Part shown: piece after piece, positions 45,900 to 56,650 of the stretch | How positions within the stretch are numbered: the first letter of the stretch is position 1 | How the letters are laid out: every line of letters starts with the position of its first letter | Source of the DNA: Crossaster papposus | Lineage: Eukaryota > Echinodermata > Asteroidea > Velatida > Solasteridae | Reading direction: 5' to 3' | Assembly: GCA_037893245.1 (NCBI GenBank) | Contig: JBAIAA010000537.1 | Span: 1,116,001-1,180,000 of the forward strand | Length of the DNA stretch: 64,000 nt | Made by a program: the position numbers and the translations under genes | Notes under the pieces: generated by a model | Databases searched by the model: none | What the model was told of the DNA's origin: nothing | The model's input: only the letters and a program-made list of their open reading frames with translations

Positions 45900-46690
45900 G
45901 GTATGCCAGTGTAAAGACACTTGCACCTGTCGTTCGAAACCGAAAGGAAATGTTACTTTCCAAGAACAATCAAATTGTTACAATTATTTATAATAAAATG
46001 CAAGGTTAAACCCTTTATAGGGACTTAAAAAAATTGTACAAGAAAAATCTATTTTTTCAAATTTAAAAAAATATACAAGGTTATCACCGGTAACCCTGGA
46101 TTTTGAAGCATTGGCCACGTTATAAGTCACAGCAAGAAAAGGTGGCATATTTTACTTTAGAACGGGTTTTTACGGCCGTATAGACGATGTTCCCTCTGAC
46201 GTCACGTGTTTACATATGTATTCGAAAGTGCCCGGCAGTATGCGCACTGACATCATGTTTTACATCAAACTTGCTTAAAGAATGACGTCGCAGGTCAGAT
46301 CGCCTTGAATTATGTGACCTCTGATTTCATCTCTTAACCAAATTAATGTTGCTGGTCACATTTGAATACAGATGTAAACAGAGGGCACATCGTCTATAGT
46401 GTTTTTATGGCCGCAATGACCACGTAGTGCGTCCTCTACCTAAAGAAAATAAAAGTCGTGTTTAGTCGGGCAGCGGCAGAGCAGTGAATATGCCGACAAT
46501 TGCCGATGCGGGCCAAATCATGATTTACATGCGCTTGTCCTCACATTATGTGCTATGAGAGAATTAGTTTGTGTGGGGCATCAACTTGAGGTCCAAGTTG
46601 GCAAAAAAACTGCTTACTGCAAATAAAAGCAGACTTGACTCTAGGTTTTTAAAGACGTGTGTACCTACAATCATGTTTAATTTATGTAAT
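45900..46690 (-). repeat. Receptor-downstream module, copy 3
   Basis: Homologue of 5690-6659 with the same TCGGGCAGCG and CCGACAATTG stretch. It keeps the CCCTTTATAGGGACTT site uninterrupted (about 46011-46026), which in the 59.7-kb copy carries the mariner-like insertion. Confidence 0.75.
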
Positions 46691-47557
46691 TCACTGTCTG
46701 CCTTTTCGACAAATGAGCTTTTTAGTAGCTTTCCTGAAAGCTTCATTTCTCCAGCAATAGATGACCGTGTTGAGCCAAGAATTGCTGTATTGCAAACTTT
46801 CAGTGAAAATTGATATTAAAATGGTTTTTTTTTCCGGGTATATTGTGGGCAGCCATGTGACGCAGACGGTGCCTGTGATTATCATAAATGTTTTGAGAGC
46901 TTTTACATTTGATCGATGCAGCTGAACCTGTGCATCGTCAGTATTGATTTCAGCTGCTGCTATACGCCGTGCATGATGCCTCGCTATCAATATCATTTTC
47001 CCATACAAAACAATTATAATCAAAACAACTGATATTATAACAGACCTACCAAGAACTTTAAAAATTATTTCCAACTGTTTAAAATGCTGACCTACTATGC
47101 GGAAAGTGAACAGAACAAGACAGAGTAAAGTTGCACATGTCAAGGCAATGCAAGCTCGTCTTTTGGTGACTAATGTTGGCAGTTTGAGAGGTTGTGATAC
47201 TGCAATGTAGCGGACCACAGTAACCACAACCAGAATGCACAATTCCAGCATTTGAAAAAAAATAGCTATACTTTGAAGGACTGGTATATCAACATGCAGC
47301 ATGAAACCTGCATAAAGAAGACCAAATATGCCCACTCCGACATCGGTAATCGTTAAGGCTACCACCAGCAGCTTAGTGACGTCATGCATGTCATGTATGC
47401 CATGTAACACCAGCAGAGAAAACGAGTTGCAAATGATACAAAACAAGCAGTTTAAACTAAGAACACAGATATAGATACTTATGTACAAACTATCTTTTTC
47501 TTCGTCGATATCGTTTGCATGTGATGAATTTCCACACAGTCCTGATACGTTTTCCAT
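46691..47557 (-). CDS. Class A GPCR, copy 3, intact single exon
   Basis: 288 residues with the same architecture as the receptor at 19959-20825: NSS glycosylation site at N10, D72 in TM2, VRY at 115-117, CVTWLP in TM6, LNTVIY in TM7, basic helix 8 with C283. Differences cluster at the outer part of TM3 (HVDIPVLQSIAIFFQM, aspartate replacing C90), in extracellular loop 2 (GQHFKQLE) and extracellular loop 3 (PEKKTILIS), and hardly occur in the intracellular loops. This pattern suggests altered ligand recognition with conserved signalling. It is the positional partner of pseudogene copy 1. The ATG (47555-47557) is preferred because the frame's 5-prime extension has no ATG. Confidence 0.93.
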   Translation of the reverse strand: MENVSGLCGNSSHANDIDEEKDSLYISIYICVLSLNCLFCIICNSFSLLVLHGIHDMHDVTKLLVVALTITDVGVGIFGLLYAGFMLHVDIPVLQSIAIFFQMLELCILVVVTVVRYIAVSQPLKLPTLVTKRRACIALTCATLLCLVLFTFRIVGQHFKQLEIIFKVLGRSVIISVVLIIIVLYGKMILIARHHARRIAAAEINTDDAQVQLHRSNVKALKTFMIITGTVCVTWLPTIYPEKKTILISIFTESLQYSNSWLNTVIYCWRNEAFRKATKKLICRKGRQ

Positions 47558-48570
47558 TTTAAGAGGCTGTGATATTCCGTGTGCGGTAGATTCAAGCTCG
47601 CTTGACAGGCACTTGATCAATCTTCGCAGGAACAGAAAACTAATTCAGCGGTGTAATGTGTAAATACTGTTCCTCAGTAACCAGTAGTGGAGCTTCGTTT
47701 TCAATGTAGACTTCCATGCTTTTGTACACGAGACAGTGTCCTGGCGACGGGCAGGGCATTCTTTTCAGAACCACACATTTCACAATAGAAAATTATCCAC
47801 GTGGTGCTTGCAAAGAACTTATCTTATTTCTTTTCACCATGTAAACCTTCAAATCTCACACGAGACATCAAATCTAGACACCGTTCACTGTACATCACTG
47901 TTTACATTGCTTCAGTATAAGCAGAACGCCATGGATTCACCACCACCAGGGCAACCACACTCCCAGACAGTGGCGGACTTCAGAGGAACTCAGAAAGGCT
48001 CCTAGCAGAACTGAAACGCAGGGTTAGTGAGGATCATCAGTTGCAATACCACTGCAAATCAATACCACTGCATTTCAATTGAGTTTCTCAATTTTAGTTG
48101 AACTATAGTGCTGTATTGGATACATACCAACAGGCACATCAAGCAGGTACATCATGGTGCGGTGTATCTGTCAATTTCGGACGATCTCACTCCAGATGCA
48201 TACGATACTTCTAATTTAGCATCCAGTAAAAGTCAGTCCATTTGAATTGTCATTAAGCGTGGTTTCCAGAGTTGTGTTGCAAGGATTGTTTTTGCCAGCG
48301 TCTCGTACAGTATACATCAGACGTGATTGTGTGTACACGTGTAGTTTTAGACAAGTGTCTACGGCGTGGTAGACGGTGTACGTATACTATCCAATCAAAA
48401 CCAGTGCTAACCGCATACCTGGGCCCCAACTAATCCTTGGCAAGATATCGTTCAACATTATGCTTTTGCTAATGCAAGCTGCATATTTAGCATGAATTAA
48501 TTTATTCAAATCAACTACTCAGCATTTGACTACAACAATGTACAGGGGACTAGGCTGGATGGGATTTGTC
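47558..48570 (-). repeat. Receptor-upstream module, copy 3
   Basis: Shared with the other receptor flanks. It retains the TTAA site (48253-48256) that is occupied by a MITE in copy 4. No additional gene. Confidence 0.7.
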
Positions 48571-48613
48571 AATGTCCATATGTTTTTTTGTATTAGTTTT
48601 TTTCTCAAGCAAA

Positions 48614-48680
48614 AGGGGGGGGGGGGGGGGGGGGGCGGGGGGCGTGCGCCCCCCCCCCCCCCCCCCCCCCCCCCCCCCTG
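48614..48680. repeat. Poly-G / poly-C palindrome
   Basis: A run of more than twenty G, interrupted once by C, turns at CGTGCG into a run of more than thirty C, and is followed by TGTATCCGCCGCTG. It could fold as a hairpin or as G-quadruplex/i-motif. Exact lengths may be unreliable in assembly. Confidence 0.85.
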
Positions 48681-48689
48681 TATCCGCCG

Positions 48690-49988
48690 CTGATTATGTT
48701 CCAGTCCACACAATCGGCCACTTAGATCGCTGTTTTCTTTCTGTCTATCCGTCCACGTCAAATTGGTCCTCATATGCTATTGTGTTGGTGGCGTGTATTG
48801 TGTGCATTATGTATAGCATTCGCTTCAGGCATGTCAGGAGGCTGACAGCGTCTTTTATCAGTTGATTAGCCCATTGTGATGTGTGCCATCGATCGCTTTG
48901 TGAACAATGCAGTATTACTGTGCCATTTTTGCAGCGGATGTAGAATTTATAGTCGCTGTCAGAATGGTTTGTCGCTATCGTTTTGGCCTCTGGAGCATTC
49001 ATTACCCAATCGGTTTTTAACAAGTTTTGATTTTTGTAAATCAAATTTTTGGACCAAAACGGATTTTGACATGTCAGGTCAGACAAAAGCCCTAGTCTAA
49101 TGGCCTCGCACCAAACGTCCGTCAGTGCAAAAAAAGGTGTTTTGTTCACTTATTTCATGGAAATCTTTCGGTCTCGAACTCGGAATGCAGGTTCATTTAT
49201 TATAGCGCATCGATATTTCCCCAAAATTAAGATTTTTTTCGTGGTTCCGTCTGGTGTAATTTGTCTCTACATCTGCGTTATAAAGTTTTTAAAATAATCG
49301 CGATAAACGCAAAAAAATATGGCGGACCGAATGATTTTCATGAAATAAGTATAATTTTTTTTTTGCAATGATGGACGTATATGGCCTACAGCACAGAGTG
49401 TACTCTAGTGCGGGGCCATAGACTAGGGCTATCATTACCCAACCGATTTGGACAAAGTTTTGATTTTTGTAAATCAAATTTTTTGACCAAAACAGGTTTG
49501 GACATGTCAGGTCTACTAAAAGTCTAGGAAAAAATCTGTTTCAATAAGTTCCATAAAAATTTAGTGGGTTTTGAGCGGCCATGTTTTTTTAATGCATTTT
49601 CAATGAAAAAAAAACATGGCTGACCAGATAATTTTTAATTAAAATTATAGAAACAATTTTTTTTCCTGGAATTTTGTCAGACCTGACATGTCAAAATCTG
49701 TTTTGGTCAAAACATTTTGATTTACGAAAATCCAACCTTTTTAAAAATCGATTAGGTAATGAATGCCCCATGGGTCAAAACGATAGCAACAAACCATTCT
49801 GACAGCGACTATAAATTCTACATCCACTGCACAAATGGCACAGTAATACTGCATTGGTCACAACGTGATCGATGGCACACACCACAATGGGCTGATGAAC
49901 TGATAAAAGACGCTGTCAGCCTCCTGACATGCCTGAAGCGAATGCTATAAATAATGCACACAATACACGCCACCAACACAATATCCTA
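48690..49988. repeat. Foldback repeat, copy in block B2
   Basis: Homologous to 10105-11575: left arm 48690-49030, inner hairpin 49090-49340 (partly deleted), second hairpin centred near 49600, right arm 49740-49988. It provides empty sites for the DIRS element (48871) and for the MITE at 11618 (48722-48724). Confidence 0.75.
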
Positions 49989-49990
49989 TA

Positions 49991-50469
49991 GCCGTGTTCG
50001 CACTGGATAAACATTTTGGGTAACTGAACCATGACGCCGGGTAACATTCCGATGGGTTAATCTTCCCACCGCCGCACTTGGATTTAATTGACGCGGGTAT
50101 AATTGCCGAGACCATGGGTAAACTAACCGAGCTGGCTCCAAAACAACAAAGAGGGCGCCCTGCGTGACCTATGACCACGACTTGACGACCGGAGCGTCTG
50201 TTCCCGGCTATAGCTATCAACATTACATCTTTCATCACCGGGTGATGGAAGATTTAACCGAGACGTCGCATCCGCACTGGATTTTCTGGCTCGGTTAAAC
50301 TGACCTGGTCAATCTTTATGAGCACCTTTGGCTCGGTTAAACTACCCACGCGGCGTGGGTAAGTTACCTGTGAGGAAAGTTACCCAGGCTGTTCGCACTG
50401 GACTTGAAATGGGTAAGTTACCCATTGGCAAGGTTAGTTTGCCCAAATCAAGTCCAGTGCGAAAAGGGC
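49991..50469. mobile_element. TA/TWA-target foldback MITE (TTCGCACTGGA family)
   Basis: 479 bp with ends GCCGTGTTCGCACTGGAT and TCCAGTGCGAAAAGGGC. TA lies on each side. The empty equivalent at about 11567 reads CCTATGATGACC. CGCACTGGA recurs internally, and the interior is built of GGGTAAGTTACCC-type words, so an internal duplication or self-insertion is likely. Confidence 0.78.
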
Positions 50470-50523
50470 TAAAGATGACCAACTTGACATCGATGGATAG
50501 ACGCAAAGAAAACAGCGATCTAA

Positions 50524-51394
50524 TACCGGTTTCACACTATGCAGTTACCCGGGTTAGCTCGGGGTTCACGAAATATTTAACCCCGAGATTACCCGGGTTA
50601 TTTGGAGCGTTCACAAAACACTTATCGGGGTTAGAAATTATCCGGGTTAACTGCCAAGAAACCCCACTTAACCCGGATAATTTCACATATCGGTTTCACA
50701 CTATGCAGTTACCCAGGTTATCCCGGGTTAACGCAATTTTTTCAACCCCGAGATTACCCGGGTAATTTGGAGCGTTCACATACACTTCTCGGGGTTAGAA
50801 ATTTTCCGGGTTAACTGCCTCGAAACCCCACTCAACTCGGGTAATTTCAGACCCTACCAGCGAGGTGGGTTGACCCACTAATTTCGGGGTTAACAACTGT
50901 CTTAAGACAATTTCTCGGGTTACTTTTAGTAGTGTGAATGCTCGCCAGGTTTTCTTCAACCCGGGTCCGTTCGTCGAGTTTTATCCGCGCAGTCAGCCTT
51001 GCGAGTGCGCGCTGCGAAAGTCAAACAATGACGTAATTTATTTAGTAGTCTCTTGCTGTGGCTTTATTTTTACGTGTACATGTATACCGAAAGACACCAG
51101 TCTGTAGTGTTCGGTAACTCGTCTTGATAAGTTTGTTTTACCATGGAAGAATAAGAAGGAAGGCACCAGTCTTAACACGTACATGTGTAGGGAACACATT
51201 TTTCTATCGGCTTCTCATTTTATACACGTGCATATATCCAGAGTTCCTCTTTCTTTCATAACAATAGCGAAATTTTGAAATACAATTCAGACTAAAGCGG
51301 GTAAGCTGATTTACGGGTTAACTTTGTAGTGTGAAACCGATTCTCCGGGTTAGTTTATACCCGGGTATGGCCAACTGCCCGGGAGTTTAATTAC
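50524..51394. mobile_element. TWA-target foldback MITE (GTTTCACACTA family), truncated copy
   Basis: Starts TACCGGTTTCACACTATGCA after TAA (50521-50523). The first 165 bases are repeated from 50689 (TATCGGTTTCACACTATGCA), a partial tandem duplication or a nested start. The right end stops about 30 bases short of the tip, where it joins sequence matching 16523 onward, marking a rearrangement breakpoint. It lacks the 763-bp insertion found in the copy at 11618. Confidence 0.8.
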
Positions 51395-52740
51395 CGCGAA
51401 GTTTAGGTTAGCACCTGCGTACAGGTTCAAGGCGTTTACACTCAGTGATCAGAGCTTAAGGTGCCGCCTTGTTTCCTCCCTTTTATGATTGCTTGGCTTT
51501 CAGGTTACTACATAAAAGGACTGGGGAGGAAAAAAGTTTGCCGGGGACGGCTCGTGTACTTAAGTCCGACCTCTAAATGATTGGTCAACACCCGTAACTT
51601 GTTGTTTTCTCCCACACAAACATTTCTTTCAAGCTATTTGTAAGGAAATAATTTAAACGTTAAGAGAGTACTGTCAGTTGAAATAGCCTTGTGACTCAGT
51701 TGGTAACAGGACCCGCAAGCGAACGTTGATGGGTTCTTATCCGGCTTGGGTCTCAATTTTAGCTTCATCCCCTTACATTTTTCTAGTTCCAAGAAATGTC
51801 AAATTTTGGCAAATTGTTATTAAAATGCTAGGCTAATCCCTTACTATTTGTAATTAAAACAATTATACATATGGCCAATTATATTTACAATGCAAGGTCG
51901 ACCCTTTACATTTTTTTAATTTTAGGGAAAAATCTAATTTTGAAGATTTTAATTGAAAAACAAAGCTAATCCGTTACAATTATTATTTTCTAAGAAAAAT
52001 CTATTTCATTCAAAACGCAATGTTTATTTGGTCATTCATTTGGTCATTACTGTATAGCGGACCACACCCACGTCAATTAAGGGGGAAGGAAGGAGGAACG
52101 GCCCTCTAGTTAAAGCGGACGAGCATTTAACAAAATATTCAATAAAACAGAGACTATTGCTATGTATAAGGACGACTATCTCCTGAATATAATTTTACAA
52201 GACAACACTTATTACATTAAATGCACAGTATTATCTAAGCCCGTAGTACAATAAAATGGCACATCAATACAACATGACATGCAAATGCCAACACATGGCT
52301 AGCTGTACTCTACACGATAATGTACATACGCACGGTACATTCTGACAATATAATATTCAATAATGAAATACGTACACGGTCGCGAAAAGTCACAATTATC
52401 ACTAAAAATATCAAACAAAATACAACGTTACTAACTGGGAGTTTCTACGAAGGTTACCCTCTCACATGGTTTACATTAATTTTGGAGCATGGCCGGAGCC
52501 ATGCTCCCTAGAAAATCGAGAGAATTTCAAAAAACAATTATGTTGGTCTTCTCTGTTCGAAGCCCACAGAAGAAAACTTGCTACAACTTGCCTTTGCGCG
52601 GGAAGCCTAAAGGTCACCATATGTGTTTTATAAAAACATGCAAATCACTAATTTCAAAACTGTTAGGCATACACAAACAGAGGGCGCACTTGGTCTCCCT
52701 ACATTAACAAATTTATCTTGCACCTGTGACCTGTCAATTA
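51395..52740. repeat. Duplicated block homologous to 16523-18290
   Basis: Collinear with 16523-18290 including the SINE copy near 51686, with deletions around the (ATT)n tail. No gene. It retains uninterrupted sequence (about 52735) where the other copy has the TTAA-type MITE at 18287. Confidence 0.8.
51686..51850 (+). repeat. tRNA-like SINE family 1, copy at 51.7 kb
   Basis: Box A TGACTCAGTTGGTAA is followed by the family body. Partner of the copy at 17287. Confidence 0.6.
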
Positions 52741-52805
52741 ATCAAGGAAATCATTCAAACTGCTGCTCAGAGGGGAATGCACAACAACAAAAACAGAACC
52801 GCATA

Positions 52806-52945
52806 TGCTACAGAACCCACAGGCGAACGTTGATTGGTTGGTTGGATCGAGTCTGGCTTCGGTCTTAGTTTTAGTTTCTTCCCCTTAAACAATTTTAGTT
52901 CCAAGAAACATGAAATATTGGCCAATTTTAATAGAATGCAAGGCT
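52806..52945 (+). repeat. tRNA-like SINE family 1, copy at 52.8 kb
   Basis: Family head and body (GGATCGAGTCTGGCTTCGG, then TTAGTTTTAGTTTC), positional partner of the copy at 18548. Confidence 0.55.
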
Positions 52946-53044
52946 AACTCCCTTACACATAATCTTTAATTTCCAGGAATTGTCAACTGCAAGGTTAACC
53001 CCTTGATAGGGCCTTAAACAAATTTCTCCAAGAAAAATCTAATT

Positions 53045-53327
53045 TTGCCAATTAAAATAAAAATACAAGGTTATCCCCTATAAGAACAAAAGTCGTGTTT
53101 AGTCGGGCAGCGGCAGAGCAGTGAATATGTCGACAATTGCCGATGCGGACCAAATCATGATTTGCATGCGCTTGTCCTCACACTATGTGCTATTATAGAG
53201 TATTAGTTTGTGGGGCATCAACTTGAGGTCCTAGTTGAAAAACAACTGCTTACTGCAAATAACAAGCAGACTTGAATCTATGTTTTCAAAAACATGTGTA
53301 CCTACCAGCGTGTTTAGTTTATGTAAT
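53045..53327 (-). repeat. Receptor-downstream module, copy 4 (shortened)
   Basis: Only the gene-proximal part of the module is kept, with TCGGGCAGCGGCAG and a CGACAATTGCCGATG stretch. Confidence 0.7.
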
Positions 53328-54187
53328 TCACTGTCTGCCCTTCCGACAAATAGTAGCTTTCCTGAAAGGTTCATTTCTCCAGCAATAGATGACGGTGTTG
53401 AGCCAAGAATTGCTGTAGCGCAAACTTTCAATGAAAATTGATATTAAGCAGTTTACCAAGTTCCCCGTGTACATTGTGGGCAGCCATGTGACGCAGACGG
53501 TGCCTGTGATAATCATAAATGTTTTGAGAGCTTTTACATTTGATCGATGAAGCTGAACCTGTGCATCGTCAGCATTGATCTCAGCTGCTGCTATACGTCG
53601 TGCATGATGCCTCGCTATCAATATCATTCTCCCATACGGAACAATTATAATCATAACAATTGATATTTAAAAAAAAGTATCAAGTACTTCTTCAATTATT
53701 CTTAACTTTTTAAAATGCTGAGCTACTATGCGGAAAGTGAACACAACAAGACAGAGTAAAGTTGCACATGTCAAGGCAATGCAAGCTCGTCTTTTGGTGA
53801 CTAATGTTGGCAGTTTGAGAGGTTGTGATACTGCAATGTTGCGGACCACAGTAACCACTACTAGAATGCACAATTCCAGCATTTGAAAAAAAATAACTAT
53901 ACTTTCAAGGACTGGTATATCAACATGCAGCATGAAACCTGCATAAAGAAGACCAAATAAGCCCACTCCAACATCGGTAATCGTTAGGGCTACCACCAGC
54001 AGCTTAGTGACGTCATGCATGTCATGTATGCCATGTAACACCAGCAGAGAAAACGAGTTGCAGATGATGTAAAACAAGCAGTTTAAACTAAGAACACAGA
54101 TAAAGATACTTATGTGGAAACAATCTTTGCCTTCGTCGATATCGTCTGCATGTGAGGAATTCCCACACAGTTTTCCATGTTTTCCAT
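53328..54187 (-). pseudogene. Class A GPCR, copy 4 (pseudogene)
   Basis: Same receptor family but disabled. One base is lost just after the start (about eight bases replace nine before CTGTGTGG), shifting the frame. A second frame change lies in TM5 near 53665. A 9-base deletion removes KKL from helix 8. The TM3 motif has become VRN through loss of the tyrosine, so even an intact frame would have an unusual G-protein interface. TM1-TM4 and TM6-TM7 remain readable (LTITDVGVG, HVDIPVLES, CVTWLP, LNTVIY). Extracellular loop 3 (TGNLVNC) is one residue longer than in the others. It decayed further than copy 1. It is the positional partner of copy 2 in the larger duplication. Confidence 0.9.
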
Positions 54188-55385
54188 TTTAAGAGGCTGT
54201 GATATTCCGTGTGCGGTAGATTTGAGCTCGCTTGACAGGCACTTGACCAATCTTCACAGGAACAGAAAACTAATTTAATGGTGTAATGTATAATGCTTAA
54301 GATTATGTAAATACTGTTCCTCAGAAAACAGTAGAAGAGCTTCGTTTTCAATGTAGACTTTCGTGCACATGGCGAAGGGCAGAGCATTCTTTTCAGTACC
54401 ACACAACTCACAAAGGAGAATTTTCCACATGGTGCTTGCTACTGCAAAGAACTTATTTTATTTCTGTTCACCATGCAAACCTTCAAATCTCACACGAGAC
54501 ATCAGATGATTCAGACACTGTTCAATGTGCATCACTGTTCACTGTGCTTCAGTATAAGCAGAACGTCAAGGGTTCACCACCACCAGGGCAACCAAACTCC
54601 CAGACAGTGGCGGACTTGAGAGGAACTCAGAAAGGCTCCTAGCAGAACTGAAATGCAGGGTTAGTGGGGATCATCAGTTGTAATAGTACTGTGTAACGTT
54701 CGTGCGTATCAATAGTTTCTTAATTCCAGTTAAACTATAGTGCTGTATTGGATACATACCAACAGGTACATCATGCAGGTACATCATGGTGCGGTGTATC
54801 TGTCAATTTCGGACGATTTCACTCCAGATGCATCCAATACTTCTAATTTAGCATCCAGTGAAAGTCAGTCCATTTGAATTGTCATTAAAGATGGACTACA
54901 ACGAAAACTCACACATTAAATTTATTATCGGACCTTGTTTATGTTGTGTTCAGGTAACACTTTATTGTTACGGTCATGTTTTTCTCTAAATAATTTTGTT
55001 GCAATTTGACCGAAAAAATTAGACCTCGATTCTTCGATTTTAAAATTTCCCGCTCTGTACTGGTTCCCGGCAAAGATCCACTGAAAACCACAATGAACAA
55101 GATTTATTGAATACTAATGATATATTAGTAATCATTATACATTTCTCGAACAAAAACAGCAACACAGCCTTTATCATTATTCCGTTGTAGTCCATCTTTA
55201 AGCGTGGTTTCCAGAGTTGTGTTGCAAGGATTGTTTTTGCCAGCGTCTCATACAGTATACATCAGACGTGACTGTGTGTACATATCGTTTTAGACACGTT
55301 TCTACGGCGTGGTAGACGGTGGACGTATACTATCCAATCAAAACCAGTGCAAACCGCACGCCTGGGCCCCGTCTAATCCTTTTGT
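54188..55385 (-). repeat. Receptor-upstream module, copy 4
   Basis: Homologous to the other upstream flanks, interrupted at 54889-55197 by a MITE. It contains GTGGCGGACTTGAGAGGAAC also seen near 47970 and 62080. Confidence 0.7.
54889..55197. mobile_element. TTAA-type MITE family 2
   Basis: 309 bp with tips AGATGGACTACAACG and CGTTGTAGTCCATCT, flanked by perfect TTAA (54885-54888 and 55198-55201). The empty TTAA is visible at 48253-48256 and in the other modules. Unrelated in sequence to TTAA family 1. No coding region. Confidence 0.92.
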
Positions 55386-55387
55386 TA

Positions 55388-56085
55388 GTGGTCAACACCA
55401 CAGTAAAATACCCGGATGTATAATGCACTTCAACGGCGCAGCAGCTATAAAATCAGTAAACTTTATTGGCCGTTTAATGTCGGTCTCAAGTGACATTGCT
55501 TGTTGTACTTTAGACAGGCAGTTTCATCGGTAAATTTTCCCCTATTTTATCCCGAGTCAATGGCGGATGCAGTTGTATTACACGATAATCTGACAAGCCG
55601 AATTTGCATGTTGCTCGGTTTAATAACCACCATGGTTTCACTCAAAATCGAAGTGTTTTATATATAAAATATATAATATATTTATTTCCCTCTATCCATC
55701 CCTGTCAAGTTGGTCATCGTAGGCTATTGTGTTGGTGGCGTGTATTGTGTGCATTGCTGACAGCGTCTTTTATCAGTTTATTAGCCCATTGTGATGTGTG
55801 CCATCGATCGCGTTGTGACCAATGCAGTATTACTGTGCCATTTTTGCAGCGGATGTAGAATTTATAGTCGCTGTCAGAATGGTTTGTTGCTATCGTTTTG
55901 ACCTTTCATTACCGCAATCGATTTTTAAATCGATTTTATTTTTTGTAAATCAAATTTTTGGACCTAAACAGATTTTGACATGTCAGGTCTGACAAAAGTC
56001 CTTGAAAAAAAATGTTTCTATAACTTCCATTAAAAAATATCTCAGTGGTCGGCCATGTTTTTTTGTCATTAAAAATGCATTGTTA
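55388..56085. repeat. Duplicated block homologous to 22545-22790 and 28050-28240
   Basis: Collinear with the sequence around the DIRS-bearing region (GTGGTCAACACCACAGTAAA, then GGATGCAGTTGTATTAC, then foldback arm), but without the retroelement. No gene. Confidence 0.7.
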
Positions 56086-56091
56086 CAGAAA

Positions 56092-56650
56092 CACAAAGTG
56101 GAAGTCCACGACACGGTGTATGTTTGTTGTATCATTAGAACTGATGTCCTTATACAGCGGACTACAGCGACCTGTGATGTTCCGACGAGTTTTCTAATGG
56201 CCAACCAGTATTACCCGCCCCGTACCCCCATCAGAAACTGCACCAACCCAACCTCAATCAACGACGACCGCCAGTATCCCAGACCAGAGCACCCCGACAC
56301 ATTATCGAGGCCAGAGGAGTGAAACCGACATTCGAACATGGTCAGGGAGTTGCTCAACCCACAAGGCAAGGTTCTACAATAGACATAACAGATGGAATTA
56401 TCTGCAATCAAATTTCCGGGGGTTTCTTATTCGCCCATCCTAATGTGAGAAGCCTCATAAACAAATTTGACCATTTTAAGATTGTAATGTCTAGAAATCC
56501 ATTCGACATCATCTGTCTAAACTACCCCCATGTTCTCTCGTCGTGAAGATCTCAAAATAGATGATGTCGAGTGTATTATTAACTTTCATGCGCCAGTCAA
56601 AATCAAACGCATTCGGGGTGCCTCGTGGCTCGATAGCGAAATTCTTAGTG
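56092..56650 (+). pseudogene. LINE fragment, duplicated copy with internal deletion
   Basis: Homologous to 28450-29030. It reads VRSLINKFDHFKIVMSRNPF and DIICLN without the 2-nt insertion of the other copy. About 130 bases, including the NETF and HGGGVAIYI region, are deleted near 56518. It then jumps near 56572 to the endonuclease-RT linker (VKIKRIRGASWLDSEIL). Confidence 0.78.

Larger units (their letters stand above)
35919..48570. repeat. Segmental duplication block A, copy 2
   Basis: The homologue of 1-8060, starting with ACACGTTTTGGGAATACGCG against ACACGTTTTAGGAATACGCG. It is longer because of insertions at 37599-37980, 38375-41726, 42886-43686 and 44456-45332. It lacks both GC-rich composites of copy 1. 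Bases 35919-37190 contain no gene. Confidence 0.9.
48690..56650. repeat. Segmental duplication block B, copy 2
   Basis: Shortened partner of 9690-29000. Together with 35919-48570 it makes up a second copy of a unit that starts at base 1, so the window carries a tandem repeat with an offset of about 36 kb at its left boundary. Confidence 0.75.

Noticed and set aside
46571-46813. Plus-strand open frames over receptor ends
   Set aside because: They are antisense shadows of the minus-strand receptor, repeated identically at every copy.
48566-48865. Proline/glycine-rich open frames
   Set aside because: They are the poly-G/poly-C run read in frame.
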